Below are positions 52,767 through 62,783 of a stretch of 64,000 nucleotides of DNA, one piece after another (the first letter of the stretch is position 1; every line of letters begins with the position of its first letter). Position numbers and translations under genes: made by a program. Source of the DNA: Actinobacillus sp. GY-402 (lineage in GTDB: Bacteria > Pseudomonadota > Gammaproteobacteria > Enterobacterales > Pasteurellaceae); assembly GCF_014843355.1 (NCBI RefSeq), contig NZ_CP062137.1, forward strand, positions 1,674,001-1,738,000, read 5' to 3'. The notes under the pieces were generated by a model that was given only the letters and a program-made list of their open reading frames with translations, did not search any database and was not told the origin of the DNA.

Positions 52767-53438
52767 ATGTTCTTTGATTTTCTTCCTTTAATGTATTCCG
52801 CCGCGCTCATGACGTTAGCGCTGGCGGTTTCGTCGTTAATTGTCGGACTGATCCTAGCGATGATCTTCGTGATGCTGGAAACCAACAAATTTGTGTGTAT
52901 CCGCAAACCGGTTTCTATCGCCATCACGTTATTGCGCGGTTTACCTGAAATTATTGTGGTATTGCTAATCTATTTCGGTTCCACCGAAGTAGTGGAAAAA
53001 CTCACCGGAGAATATGTGGAATTCAGCGCTTTCGGTTGCGGCGTTACCGCGTTGTCCTTAATTTTTGCCGCCTATGCCTCGCAATCTTTACGCGGTGCCA
53101 TTCAAGCCATTTCCCTCGGACAGTGGGAAAGCGGTGCGGCGCTGGGGCTAAGCCGTCGCTACACGTTCATGCACATTATTCTGCCGCAAATGTGGCGCCA
53201 CGCCTTGCCGGGATTAAGTAACCAATGGCTGGTTTTGCTAAAAGATACCGCTCTGGTGTCGTTGATTGGCGTGAATGACATCATGCGTCAAACCGAATTG
53301 ATCAATACCAATACCCATCAACCGTTCACCTGGTACAGTTTCGCCGCCTTAATTTATTTGGTCATCACCTTGGTCAGCCAGGTTTTTATCCGTCGCTTGG
53401 AACAACGTTTTACCCGCTTTGAACGAGGGGGAAAATAA
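52767..53438 (+). CDS. artQ: Arginine ABC transporter, permease ArtQ
   Basis: 223 residues, about five membrane helices. The cytoplasmic EAA loop is [29 protein letters not shown]. Only three bases separate it from artI, and its stop overlaps the artM start by one base, so translation is coupled. Confidence 0.92.
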   Translation: MFFDFLPLMYSAALMTLALAVSSLIVGLILAMIFVMLETNKFVCIRKPVSIAITLLRGLPEIIVVLLIYFGSTEVVEKLTGEYVEFSAFGCGVTALSLIFAAYASQSLRGAIQAISLGQWESGAALGLSRRYTFMHIILPQMWRHALPGLSNQWLVLLKDTALVSLIGVNDIMRQTELINTNTHQPFTWYSFAALIYLVITLVSQVFIRRLEQRFTRFERGGK

Positions 53439-54124
53439 TGGCTTACGATTACTTTAAAATTATCGCCCAAGGCATTCCGACCAGCCTGATTTTAACCGCA
53501 GTGGCGTTGCTCGTCGCGTTCTTTCTGGCGTTACTTTGCACGTTCCTGCTGTCAATGAACAACAAAATCGCCAAAAGTGCGGTCAAAATTTTCATTACTT
53601 TATTCACCGGCACTCCGTTATTGGTGCAGTTTTTCCTGATTTACGCCGGACCGGGCCAATTCCAATGGATTGTTGACAGCCCCATGTGGTCGCTGTTATC
53701 CAACGCCTGGTTTTGCGCTATGCTGGCATTGGCGCTCAACAGCGCGGCATATTCCACTCAACTGTTCCACGGCGCCGTCAAAGCCATTCCGAAAGGACAA
53801 TGGGAAAGTTGTGCCGCCTTAGGATTAAACCGCCTGCAAACCCTGAAAATTCTGATTCCTTACGCCTTAAAACGCGCCTTGCCTTCATACAGCAACGAAA
53901 TCATTCTGGTGTTTAAAGGCACCTCGCTGGCCTCCACCATCACGATTCTGGACATTATGGGCTATGCCCGCCAGCTTTACGGCACCGAATACGACGCTTT
54001 AACCATTTACGGCATTGCCGGCGCGATTTATCTGGTGATTACCGGCATCGCCACATTGTTACTGCGTAAATTGGAAAAACGCGTACTCGCTTTTGAACGC
54101 CTGGAAGTGGAAAACGCCGCTTAA
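53438..54124 (+). CDS. artM: Arginine ABC transporter, permease ArtM
   Basis: 228 residues, about five helices. EAA loop ESCAALGLNRLQTLKILIPYALKRALPS. A USS lies inside (about 53576) coding KSAVKI. Second permease of the pair; the order artP-I-Q-M matches E. coli without artJ. Confidence 0.92.
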   Translation: MAYDYFKIIAQGIPTSLILTAVALLVAFFLALLCTFLLSMNNKIAKSAVKIFITLFTGTPLLVQFFLIYAGPGQFQWIVDSPMWSLLSNAWFCAMLALALNSAAYSTQLFHGAVKAIPKGQWESCAALGLNRLQTLKILIPYALKRALPSYSNEIILVFKGTSLASTITILDIMGYARQLYGTEYDALTIYGIAGAIYLVITGIATLLLRKLEKRVLAFERLEVENAA

Positions 54125-54126
54125 TC

Positions 54127-54154
54127 AAAGCCGTTCGGTCAAACGAACGGCTTT
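54127..54154 (+). terminator. Terminator of the art operon
   Basis: AAAGCCGTTCG-gtcaaa-CGAACGGCTTT, an 11-bp perfect stem 3 bases after the artM stop. Confidence 0.85.
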
Positions 54155-54203
54155 CCCGCTGAAATAAGCCGGGATCCGCAAATTTTTCACGTGCAATCCC
54201 TAA

Positions 54204-54298
54204 AAAGTGCGGTCACAAAAAGCAACGCTTTTTGAACGTTGGCTTTGCCAACGGTGGCGAAGCCATAAGTAATCGCATCGGCGATTACGCATAAAAAA
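54204..54298 (-). repeat. Composite hairpin repeat, copy G
   Basis: Minus orientation, USS at 54204-54213. All stems intact: GTAATCGC-CGAT-GCGATTAC, CGTTGGC-AAA-GCCAACG and AAAAAGC-GTT-GCTTTTT. The first loop is CGAT in place of CGGT. Opposite to the flanking genes. Confidence 0.88.
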
Positions 54299-54348
54299 CG
54301 AACGTTTTTCTAAACCCTATTTTCCGCAGCCCAAATAAAGGATTTTTT

Positions 54349-54999
54349 ATGACAATTAAGTACGTAATTTTTGATATGGACGGTGTGTTAGTCGACAGCG
54401 AACCGCTCTGGGCGGAATCGCAAATCGAAACGCTGGCCCAATACGGCGCCGTCATTACCGAACCCGATTGCGAAAAATATACCCGCGGTTTGCGGGTGGA
54501 CGAACTTGCCGTCGTCTGGATAAAGAAATTTCATTTAAATATCGAACCGACGCTGTTACGCGACGAAATCGTAGACCTCGTTTGCCGGAAAATCGCGGAA
54601 AAAGCCGTGCCGATGGACGGAATCTATCCATTACTCGATTTTTTAAAAACGAAAAAAATTCCGACCGCACTTGCCACTTCATCCAACCGGAAAGTGATTA
54701 AAACCGTTTTTGATAAGCTGAAATTATGGGATTATTTCCCGATTCAATGCTCCGCCGCCGAAGAAGAACTGGCAAAACCTCATCCCGCCGTCTATCTTTC
54801 CGCGATCAAAGCCCTTGGCGCAACGCCTGCGGACTGTCTGATTATCGAAGACAGCGTCACCGGTTTAATTGCGGCCAAAGCGGCAAACGTACGCACCTTT
54901 ATCGTCAATCCTAAATTTGCCGATGAACGCTTCGCCATTGCCGACGAACGCTTGCCAAGCCTGCACGAGGTGCTGAACATTTTACGACAGGAATTATAA
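54349..54999 (+). CDS. hxpB: HAD-family hexitol phosphatase (YniC/HxpB-like)
   Basis: 216 residues. HAD motif I IFDMDGVLVDSEP, motif II ALATSSN, the Lys region ELAKPHPAVYL and motif IV IIEDSVTGLIAAKAA. The helical cap is inserted at about 20-90. The closest known relatives dephosphorylate 2-deoxyglucose-6-P and hexitol phosphates; the natural substrate is not certain. Monocistronic. Confidence 0.82.
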   Translation: MTIKYVIFDMDGVLVDSEPLWAESQIETLAQYGAVITEPDCEKYTRGLRVDELAVVWIKKFHLNIEPTLLRDEIVDLVCRKIAEKAVPMDGIYPLLDFLKTKKIPTALATSSNRKVIKTVFDKLKLWDYFPIQCSAAEEELAKPHPAVYLSAIKALGATPADCLIIEDSVTGLIAAKAANVRTFIVNPKFADERFAIADERLPSLHEVLNILRQEL

Positions 55000-55106
55000 A
55001 TAAGCGGCGAATCGCCGTTCGCGCCGAATTAAAGGTTTATCCCAGGCGTAAATTGTGCCAAAATAAGATCGACCTCGAACTGATGTGATGGTTTAAGGAG
55101 CCTATT

Positions 55107-55565
55107 ATGAAAAAATTCATTCCTGTCATTCTTGCAATCTTATTATCGGCATGTACGTCGGTTGAACAAACCAAACGTCCGCCGGTAGCGCTTTCGCCGC
55201 CGGAAGAAACAGCGCCCGAATTCTTCAGAATGTCTCCCGCTCTCCATTACTACGTAGATATGAGTTCCATTTTGGCTGAGCCCGAACAAAAACATATTGT
55301 GCATTTTGATACGGTAATCAACCTGAACAAAGGCGGCTACCTTTTCCCTGATCCGACGGTTTTCGTCCGTTCGATTCGGCAATCCAAAGTGTTGAACTGC
55401 CAAAATCATCAGCTGAAACAGTTAAAAACCAATTATTACAGCGAATTCTGGGGCGCCGGACAACATACCCCCGCTAAAAAACAACGGGAATACATTATAA
55501 AACTCCGTCCGGGTTCATCACTTTATACTTTGAGCGAAGTGATTTGCGTCAACGTTATGCGTTAA
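55107..55565 (+). CDS. Surface-adhesin protein E homolog (lipoprotein)
   Basis: 152-residue lipoprotein, lipobox ILLSAC at Cys16. The mature part lines up along its length with H. influenzae protein E as I recall it: HYYVDMSSI, IVHFDTVINLNKGGYLFPDP, SIRQSKVLNCQNHQL, YYSEFWGAGQ and LYTLSEVICVN, including both Cys that form the disulfide. In H. influenzae protein E binds vitronectin, laminin and plasminogen; adhesion by this homolog is inference. AAGGAG precedes the ATG. Shares a terminator with ampD. Confidence 0.85.
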   Translation: MKKFIPVILAILLSACTSVEQTKRPPVALSPPEETAPEFFRMSPALHYYVDMSSILAEPEQKHIVHFDTVINLNKGGYLFPDPTVFVRSIRQSKVLNCQNHQLKQLKTNYYSEFWGAGQHTPAKKQREYIIKLRPGSSLYTLSEVICVNVMR

Positions 55566-55581
55566 TTGAAAAGAATCAACG

Positions 55582-55624
55582 AAAGTGCGGTGAAAAATCT
55601 TCATGATTTTCACCGCACTTTTTT
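55582..55624. terminator. USS-pair terminator between protein E gene and ampD
   Basis: AAAGTGCGGTGAAAAATC ... GATTTTCACCGCACTTT, a long stem from two inverted USS, T-rich on both sides. Confidence 0.85.
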
Positions 55625-55625
55625 C

Positions 55626-56183
55626 TTATAACCCGCTAAAATACCGTTTCCAATCAAAATATCGGCCGGGATCGATTTTACGCCCGGGCGAAATGTCGCA
55701 ATGCCCCACAATACGATTTTGACGAATCAACGGATAACAACGCTGAATTTTCCGGGTTAATGAAATTAACGCCGCATATTGCGCGGCGGTAAACGGTTGT
55801 TCGTTACTGCCTTCCAGCTCAATACCGATGGCAAAATCATTGCATTTTTCGCGTCCTTCAAAGCAGGACAAACCCGCATGCCAGGCCCGGTCGTTAAAAT
55901 TGACATATTGCGTCACGCGCCCGTTTCGTTCAATCAGACAATGAGCAGAAACGCGAACCCGATAGATTTCTTCAAAATAAGGATGACGGCTCGGATCCAG
56001 CTTGCCCTGGAAAAAATCGTCAATAAAGCCGCCGCCGAATTGTTCGGGCGGCAAGCTGATGTAATGAATCACCAACAACGAAATATCCTGCGGATCCGGG
56101 CGGGCATCAAAATGCGGCGACGGAATTTTTCGGCTGTTTTCCAGCCAGCCGTCAGCAATTTTAAAAACGGTCTTTTGTGTCAT
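55626..56183 (-). CDS. ampD: 1,6-anhydro-N-acetylmuramyl-L-alanine amidase AmpD
   Basis: Cytosolic zinc amidase for cell-wall recycling. 185 residues from the ATG at 56183 (MTQKTVFKIADGW). Zinc and catalytic residues: VIHYISLP (His), AWHAGLSCFEGR (His), FAIGIELEG (Glu) and GHCDISPGRKIDPG (His and Asp). Divergent from pilA, as in Haemophilus and other gamma-proteobacteria. Confidence 0.95.
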   Translation of the reverse strand: MTQKTVFKIADGWLENSRKIPSPHFDARPDPQDISLLVIHYISLPPEQFGGGFIDDFFQGKLDPSRHPYFEEIYRVRVSAHCLIERNGRVTQYVNFNDRAWHAGLSCFEGREKCNDFAIGIELEGSNEQPFTAAQYAALISLTRKIQRCYPLIRQNRIVGHCDISPGRKIDPGRYFDWKRYFSGL

Positions 56184-56193
56184 AACGCGTGAT

Positions 56194-56215
56194 TTTTGCG
56201 ATCCTGATTCCAAAA
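56194..56215 (+). promoter_or_regulatory. CRP-S (Sxy-dependent) site upstream of pilA
   Basis: A 22-bp site with left half TTTTGCGATCC and right half TGATTCCAAAA. The T4-GCGAT start and A4 end match the competence CRP-S pattern (TGCGA core rather than TGTGA). Centre about 93 bases before the pilA ATG. Regulation by CRP plus Sxy is known for Haemophilus pilABCD; here it is inferred. Confidence 0.7.
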
Positions 56216-56297
56216 CAAGGACAACTATTTTGACAGGATTTTAGCTTTATTTCAAAGTGCCGTTATCCGATTCCAACCACTTAAAAGGAAAAACATC

Positions 56298-56753
56298 ATG
56301 AAAATCGCCCGCACTTTTCATCGCGCTTCGCTTTCCGTTTCCGTTCAAAAAGGGTTTACCTTAATCGAATTGATGATTGTGATTGCGATTGTCGCGATTT
56401 TAGCCACCATCGCTATTCCGTCCTATCAAAATTACACCAAAAAAGCCGCCGTTTCGGAACTGTTACAGGCATCGGCGCCCTATCGCTCCGAAGTGGAGCT
56501 GTGCATATACAACACCGGCGAAACCAAAAACTGTACGGCGGGCTCAAACGGCATTCAGGCCGACAATACCGGTTTCGGCAAATATGTGGCAAGCGTGAAA
56601 GTCTCGGGCGGCGTCATCAGCGTAACGGGCAAAGGCAGTTTAAGCGACACCAGTTACACATTAACCGCCGCCGGAGACGCCGCTAAAGGCGTCACCTGGA
56701 CTACCGCCTGCAAACCGAACGCCGGCGTTTTTCCGCCAGGGTTTTGCAATTAA
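56298..56753 (+). CDS. pilA: Type IV pilin PilA
   Basis: Major subunit of the competence pilus. 151 residues: a 19-residue leader ending QKG, then [27 protein letters not shown] with the mature Glu5 (residue 24). The C-terminal disulfide region lies between TTACKPN and PPGFC, with another Cys pair (ELC and NCT) in the middle. First gene of pilABCD; AAAGGAA precedes the ATG. Confidence 0.95.
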   Translation: MKIARTFHRASLSVSVQKGFTLIELMIVIAIVAILATIAIPSYQNYTKKAAVSELLQASAPYRSEVELCIYNTGETKNCTAGSNGIQADNTGFGKYVASVKVSGGVISVTGKGSLSDTSYTLTAAGDAAKGVTWTTACKPNAGVFPPGFCN

Positions 56754-56763
56754 GGAAACTCAC

Positions 56764-58206
56764 ATGTCAGGCGACATCAAAATCGTCACCACAAGTGCGG
56801 GAGAAACCATAGAAATTTCGCCCCATTTGTGGGCGAAAAACCAGGAACAACAAGCCCTGCTCGTGCGTTTTCTTGCATTACCTTTGCGGGAAGACGACGG
56901 CATGCTTTGGCTCGGTTTAGACAGTTTAAGCAATTTATCCGCTTGCGAAACCTTTGCATTTTTAACGGGCAAAATCATTGAACCGGTGTTATTGACCAAT
57001 CAGGAGTTAAAACATTGGCTGCAGGCGTTATCGCCGCAACCCCTGCAAGTGGAAGAAAATCCGGTTTTTTATATGGAGGATGTTACCGCCGTTGAACAAA
57101 AACCGGACGATACCGTAATTCAACTGCTGGATCAGATTTTTGAAAACGCTCTTCATCAACAGGCTTCGGATATCCACTTGGAACCGCGTACGGATTGTTT
57201 ACAAGTGCGTTTCCGCATTGACGGCGTGCTGCAAAATCAAACGCCGATTTCGTCGGTATTCGCTAATCGCGTGATTTCCCGTCTGAAACTATTGGCTAAA
57301 CTGGACATCAGTGAAATGCGCCTGCCGCAGGACGGTCGATTCCATTTTAAAACCACCTTTTCCGACGTGCTTGATTTGCGGCTTTCCACTCTTCCCACCA
57401 ATCTGGGCGAAAAAGCCGTACTGCGGGTACAACAAAATAAACCCGTCACTCTGGCGTTTTCCGATTTGGGAATGAATGACAATCAACAGCGTATCTTCCG
57501 ACATGCTCTCAGCCAGCCGCAAGGGCTCATTCTGGTAACCGGTCCCACCGGCAGCGGAAAAAGTATTACGCTTTACACCGCACTTTCCTCGCTGAATTGC
57601 GTCGAAAAACATATTATGACGGCGGAAGATCCTATAGAAATAGAACTGGAAGGAATCATTCAGACCCAAATCAACCCGTCCGTCGGCCTGGATTTCAGCC
57701 GCCTGCTGCGTACTTTTCTGCGTCAAGATCCCGATATCATCATGCTGGGCGAAATCCGTGACGAAGAAAGCGCCGCCATGGCGTTGCGCGCCGCCCAAAC
57801 CGGTCATCTGGTGCTTTCCACTCTGCACACCAATGACGCTCCGTCGGCGATTTCCCGTTTACGCCAACTCGGTATCCGGCAACATGAAATCGACGGCAGC
57901 CTGTTACTGGTTATCGCACAACGGCTGGTTAGAAAATGCTGTCCGAAATGCGTGGGAAAGCCGTCGAAAAATTATCCTGACACAGAAAAGTGCGGGCAAA
58001 AATCCGTTAGTTTTTGCGATTGTCATCAAGGTTATAAAGGTCGTGTAGGAATTTATCAGTTATTACAACCCGATTTTCGTGACAATCAAGCGCAATATCG
58101 GCTGGATTTTCCCGATCTTTATCAGGCGGGACTGGAAAAAATCAAGGCAGGAATCAGCGATATTGCCGAAATCCAGCGGGTGCTGGGAGTTAAAGATGAA
58201 GCTTAA
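56764..58206 (+). CDS. pilB: Type IV pilus assembly ATPase PilB
   Basis: Cytosolic motor for pilus extension. 480 residues. Short N-terminal domain, then Asp box ASDIHLEPR, Walker A GPTGSGKS (residues 260-267), AEDPIE, Walker B-like IIMLGEIRDEESAAMALRAAQTGHLVLSTLHTND. The zinc tetracysteine region is present as KCCPKC and CDCH. Start 10 bases after pilA. Confidence 0.95.
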   Translation: MSGDIKIVTTSAGETIEISPHLWAKNQEQQALLVRFLALPLREDDGMLWLGLDSLSNLSACETFAFLTGKIIEPVLLTNQELKHWLQALSPQPLQVEENPVFYMEDVTAVEQKPDDTVIQLLDQIFENALHQQASDIHLEPRTDCLQVRFRIDGVLQNQTPISSVFANRVISRLKLLAKLDISEMRLPQDGRFHFKTTFSDVLDLRLSTLPTNLGEKAVLRVQQNKPVTLAFSDLGMNDNQQRIFRHALSQPQGLILVTGPTGSGKSITLYTALSSLNCVEKHIMTAEDPIEIELEGIIQTQINPSVGLDFSRLLRTFLRQDPDIIMLGEIRDEESAAMALRAAQTGHLVLSTLHTNDAPSAISRLRQLGIRQHEIDGSLLLVIAQRLVRKCCPKCVGKPSKNYPDTEKCGQKSVSFCDCHQGYKGRVGIYQLLQPDFRDNQAQYRLDFPDLYQAGLEKIKAGISDIAEIQRVLGVKDEA

Positions 58207-59407
58207 TATGTATCGCTGGCAAGCGACGAATCGTTTCGGGCAAAAACAACGGGGCGTGCTGGTGGCGGAAGATGAAAACCAAGCCAAACGAATTCTGTTC
58301 TCACGTCAGTTGCAAAACATCAGATTACAACGGAACTGGCAATTTTCCTACGCGCCGAAAAACGCAGAAATCTGCGACTTGCTGCAACAACTCGCCACTT
58401 TACTGGAAGCCTCGGTTACCCTCAAAAACAGCCTGCAAATTCTGCTGTCCAACTGCACGAACATTCCGTTATACCAATGGCTGCAGCACTTATTAAGCGA
58501 TCTGGAAAGCGGACTGGCGTTTTCCCAGGCGTTAAACCGGCAACCCAAATTTCTCACGCATCAGGAACGTCAGCTTATTCGGACGGGCGAAATGACCGGA
58601 CAGCTGGCGAAAGTTTGCCGGCAGATTGCGTTGTCCAAACAGCAAAGCCTGGCATTGCAGCGAAAAATCCAGAAAATTCTGCTTTATCCCATGATGATTC
58701 TGACTATTTCACTTATTTTGACCGCACTTCTGTTGATTTTTATTGTTCCGCAATTTGCCGAAATGTACGGCGGAGAAACAACCCAATTGCCATTATTCAC
58801 CCGGATTTTGCTGTACCTTTCACAAGGTCTGCAGCAATATTTTATGCCGTTTTGCGTCCTGTTAACGGCAATCGCTTTTTTTCTTAAACGCCGACTTCAG
58901 CATTCATTGCGGTTGAATCGACAGAAAAATAAGCTGATTGCCGCCACGCCGGTATTAGGACAAATCGTGGCACTTTCCCGCTTGATTCGTTTTTGCCGCA
59001 GTTTGCATTTAATGTTGCACGCCGGCGTACCGCTCAATCAGGCGTTGCAATCATTTCTGCCGACTGACAAACCCAACGCCGCTATTCACCACGATGTCGC
59101 GTTGACCCAAGAAGTGCAATACATCCTGCAAGGGATTCAGAGAGGTTTTACGTTTTCCGCCTGCGTAGGAGTCACGCTGTTTCCCATGCAGGCGCAACAA
59201 ATGATTCAAGTGGGCGAACAAGCGGGCAAACTGCCTCTTATGCTGCAACACATCGCGGACAATTATCAGCGGCAGCTGGATCATAAAATCGATTTGTTAT
59301 CGCAAATGCTAGAACCGTTGTTAATGCTGATTATCGGCGGCATTATCGGTTTGATCATGTTGGGAATGTATTTGCCGATTTTTAATATGGGATCGCTTAT
59401 CCAATGA
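58196..59407 (+). CDS. pilC: Type IV pilus inner-membrane platform protein PilC
   Basis: 403 residues from the ATG at 58196 (MKLNMYRWQATNRFGQ), which has GGGAG six bases before it and overlaps the pilB end by 11 bases; a second ATG is at 58208. Two T2SSF domains with membrane helices near residues 165-190, 215-235 and at the C-terminus. A USS at about 58721 lies in the first helix. Confidence 0.93.
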   Translation: MKLNMYRWQATNRFGQKQRGVLVAEDENQAKRILFSRQLQNIRLQRNWQFSYAPKNAEICDLLQQLATLLEASVTLKNSLQILLSNCTNIPLYQWLQHLLSDLESGLAFSQALNRQPKFLTHQERQLIRTGEMTGQLAKVCRQIALSKQQSLALQRKIQKILLYPMMILTISLILTALLLIFIVPQFAEMYGGETTQLPLFTRILLYLSQGLQQYFMPFCVLLTAIAFFLKRRLQHSLRLNRQKNKLIAATPVLGQIVALSRLIRFCRSLHLMLHAGVPLNQALQSFLPTDKPNAAIHHDVALTQEVQYILQGIQRGFTFSACVGVTLFPMQAQQMIQVGEQAGKLPLMLQHIADNYQRQLDHKIDLLSQMLEPLLMLIIGGIIGLIMLGMYLPIFNMGSLIQ

Positions 59408-60096
59408 TCATCGCATTTTTTCTGGCGGGCGGGTTGTGCGGCACAGCCGTCCGTTATTACTGCCGCCGGTTCGCTCTTTGGGTGATGTATGAAATTCATG
59501 CGTCTTACTGCGAAATGTTTTCCCAGGAAATAGCTTGCGATGCTCATCAGGCGGTGCTTAAGCCGTTAAAGTGCGGTCATTTTTTGTGGTATTTTTTCTT
59601 TGGCGGAACGCTATTTACGCTCTGTTTTCTTGGCTTGGGCGAAGCGTCCGTCAGTTTCTATTTCGCTTGCTTAAGCGCATTACTTTATCTCATCGCTAAA
59701 ATCGATTGGCACTATCGCCTGATTCCGCCCGATTTATGTCAGTTAGTCGCGGCATTCGGCATTGGCGGCAGCATCTTTCATCTGCAACCCCAACCGCTCG
59801 AAAATGCGATTCAAAGCCTGTTTATCGGATTTAGCGTATTTTGGGCTGTTTTTCATCTCGCCCGGTTTATCTACCGACAAGAAGCTTTCGGACGCGGCGA
59901 TTATTGGTTAATCGGCGCGCTTGCCGTTTTTTTGCCCTGGCAGCAACTGCCGCTGTTTATTTTTATTGCCTGCATTTATGCGTTGATTTTTGTGGTCATC
60001 ATGCAGGCTCGCGGCAAAAAGACATCCGTGATTCCGTTCGCGCCGTTTCTGATTATCGGCGGCGTGTCGACATTTATATGGAATGTGCTAGGATAA
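59404..60096 (+). CDS. pilD: Prepilin peptidase PilD (short, without cysteine domain)
   Basis: Processes prepilins at the inner membrane. 230 residues, about seven helices. The two catalytic Asp are visible in LIAKIDWHYRLIPPD and FGRGDYWLIGALAV (GxGD). The N-terminal cysteine tetrad (CxxC...CxxC) of typical PilD is absent. The start overlaps the pilC stop by 4 bases. Whether it still N-methylates pilin is not clear. Confidence 0.88.
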   Translation: MIIAFFLAGGLCGTAVRYYCRRFALWVMYEIHASYCEMFSQEIACDAHQAVLKPLKCGHFLWYFFFGGTLFTLCFLGLGEASVSFYFACLSALLYLIAKIDWHYRLIPPDLCQLVAAFGIGGSIFHLQPQPLENAIQSLFIGFSVFWAVFHLARFIYRQEAFGRGDYWLIGALAVFLPWQQLPLFIFIACIYALIFVVIMQARGKKTSVIPFAPFLIIGGVSTFIWNVLG

Positions 60097-60952
<856 letters not shown>

Positions 60953-60955
60953 ATC

Positions 60956-61222
60956 ATGAAAATTCATCACCAAAACAATGAGCGTGACGGCGAGTTTTTT
61001 ATGCTCAATGACAACGGCGAAAAAGTTGCCGAACTCGCCTATTTTTACGAGGACAAGAAAACCGTTAACGCTCATCATACCTATGTATCTGACAGTCTGC
61101 GCGGTCAAGGCGTGGCGGATAAACTTTATCAGGCATTAATCGCGTTTATCACAGAGAACGAGCTGAATTTACATCCCACTTGCAGCTATATAGCGCGCAA
61201 ATGGGAACGGGATAATCGTTAG
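60956..61222 (+). CDS. Small GNAT-type acetyltransferase (YjdJ-like)
   Basis: 88 residues, one-domain GNAT of the YjdJ/NATD1 type. The acetyl-CoA loop is SLRGQGVADKLYQAL; CSYIARKWERD is the family C-terminus. Probably a cytosolic acetyl-CoA-binding protein; substrate unknown. Starts three bases after yacG. Confidence 0.85.
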   Translation: MKIHHQNNERDGEFFMLNDNGEKVAELAYFYEDKKTVNAHHTYVSDSLRGQGVADKLYQALIAFITENELNLHPTCSYIARKWERDNR

Positions 61223-61226
61223 ACAA

Positions 61227-61269
61227 AAAAGTGCGGGCAAAAAACATCGTATTTTTTGCCCGCACTTTT
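61227..61269. terminator. Variant-USS terminator between the GNAT gene and mnmA
   Basis: AAAAGTGCGGGCAAAAAA and its exact reverse complement (18-bp stem) around a 7-base loop. Both USS have G in place of T at the ninth base of the core. Confidence 0.88.
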
Positions 61270-61272
61270 ACC

Positions 61273-62442
61273 TCATTTAATCGGCATTTCAATCACACCG
61301 CCGCCCAGGCATTCTTCTCCTTGATAAAAGACCGCCGATTGCCCCGGCGTCACCGCGATTTGCGGCGCGTCAAAACGCACTTCCGCCGTATCCTCATCTA
61401 CCGGCACCACAACGCAAGGAATATCCGTCTGACGATAACGGGTTTTCACCGTGCAACGTAATGTTTCCCGCAGCGGCTGTTCCGACACCCAAGTCAGCTG
61501 TTTGGCGATCAGCCCGGAAGATTGCAAGGCGGAATTATCATGCCCTTGCGCAACTACTAACACATTGTTTTTCAAATCTTTTTCCACCACATACCAAGCA
61601 TTTTCATCTTTGCCTTTAATGCCGCCGATGCCTAAACCTTTACGTTGTCCCAGCGTGTGATACATCAAGCCCTGATGACGACCGATTACCTCGCCTTCGG
61701 TGGTTCTAATTTCACCCGGTTGCGCCGGTAAAAAACGGGCCAAAAAATCCTTGAATTTACGTTCCCCGATAAAACAAATACCGGTGGAATCTTTTTTCTT
61801 CGCCGTAATCAAGCCCAATTCTTCCGCAATAGCGCGCACCACCGGTTTTTCAACCTCGCCCACCGGGAAAAGGCTTTGCCCCACTTGCTTTTTGGTTAAC
61901 GCATGCAAAAAATAGCTTTGATCTTTATTGCTATCCAAACCGCGCAGAAGACGAGCGTTGTCATCCGGACCGGCACGGCGCACATAATGCCCGGTAGCGA
62001 TATAGTTCGCGCCGAGATCTTCCGCCGCATATTCCAGAAACGCTTTAAATTTGATTTCCTTGTTACACAGAATATCGGGATTCGGCGTGCGCCCCGCTTT
62101 GTATTCGTTGAGAAAATGTTCAAACACATTATCCCAATATTCCGCGGCAAAATTAATTTTATGTAAGTGAATACCCAGTTTGTCGCAAACCGCCTGCGCA
62201 TCGGCTAAATCCGCCGCCGCCGTGCAGTAATCCGAATCATCGTCTTCTTCCCAGTTTTTCATAAACAGACCTTCCACTCGATAGCCCTGTTGCTGCAGAA
62301 TAAAAGCGGAAACTGAAGAATCGACGCCGCCGGACATGCCGACGATCACCTTGATTTTGCCGTTTTCGGCAAGTTGTTCCGATGTAAGTTTCGGAAAATG
62401 TCGGTCGTAAGTTTTTGAGCCGAGTATTGTTGAGTTAGTCAT
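61273..62442 (-). CDS. mnmA: tRNA-specific 2-thiouridylase
   Basis: Thiolates U34 of Lys, Glu and Gln tRNAs. 389 residues from the ATG at 62442 ([19 protein letters not shown]). PP-loop [13 protein letters not shown]; first catalytic Cys in [12 protein letters not shown] and second in [13 protein letters not shown] short N-terminal extension precedes the PP-loop. Next to nqrM and apbE, as in H. influenzae as I recall it. Confidence 0.96.
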   Translation of the reverse strand: MTNSTILGSKTYDRHFPKLTSEQLAENGKIKVIVGMSGGVDSSVSAFILQQQGYRVEGLFMKNWEEDDDSDYCTAAADLADAQAVCDKLGIHLHKINFAAEYWDNVFEHFLNEYKAGRTPNPDILCNKEIKFKAFLEYAAEDLGANYIATGHYVRRAGPDDNARLLRGLDSNKDQSYFLHALTKKQVGQSLFPVGEVEKPVVRAIAEELGLITAKKKDSTGICFIGERKFKDFLARFLPAQPGEIRTTEGEVIGRHQGLMYHTLGQRKGLGIGGIKGKDENAWYVVEKDLKNNVLVVAQGHDNSALQSSGLIAKQLTWVSEQPLRETLRCTVKTRYRQTDIPCVVVPVDEDTAEVRFDAPQIAVTPGQSAVFYQGEECLGGGVIEMPIK

Positions 62443-62529
62443 ATTTCTCCCGTAACTTCGGTTAAGGCGAAGCACATTTGGTTTATATGTTGATAAAGAA
62501 TAACGCGTAAGCCTTACGGTTACGCTTGA

Positions 62530-62775
62530 TTATTTTACTTCGTAAAATTGCGGTTTTTTATTGAATCGGTCTAATGCCGACGCGTCCGCTTCACCTTTGG
62601 CCACTTTGTCTTTTAAGTTATCGCAGGGCTCTTCGCAATCGCACATTTTTTTCATGCCGAGAGCCGTAATACCGCCGCAGCTGCCTTTAATGGATTTTTT
62701 GTTAAGAATATAACCGACGGACATGCCGAAAATAACCAGAATAAAAATTCCGAATGTCGCTAAAAATACTGGCAT
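62530..62775 (-). CDS. nqrM: Na+-NQR maturation protein NqrM
   Basis: 81 residues: one N-terminal membrane helix (FLATFGIFILVIFGMSVGYIL) and the conserved Cys motif GSCGGITALGMKKMCDCEEPC, thought to deliver iron to the NqrD/E site. Standard neighbour of apbE in nqr operons. Confidence 0.92.
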   Translation of the reverse strand: MPVFLATFGIFILVIFGMSVGYILNKKSIKGSCGGITALGMKKMCDCEEPCDNLKDKVAKGEADASALDRFNKKPQFYEVK

Positions 62776-62783
62776 AGTTGTTC

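Noticed and set aside
58079..58195. Longer PilC reaching back into pilB
   Set aside because: The extension lies entirely within pilB in another frame; the ATG at 58196 has a good Shine-Dalgarno sequence.
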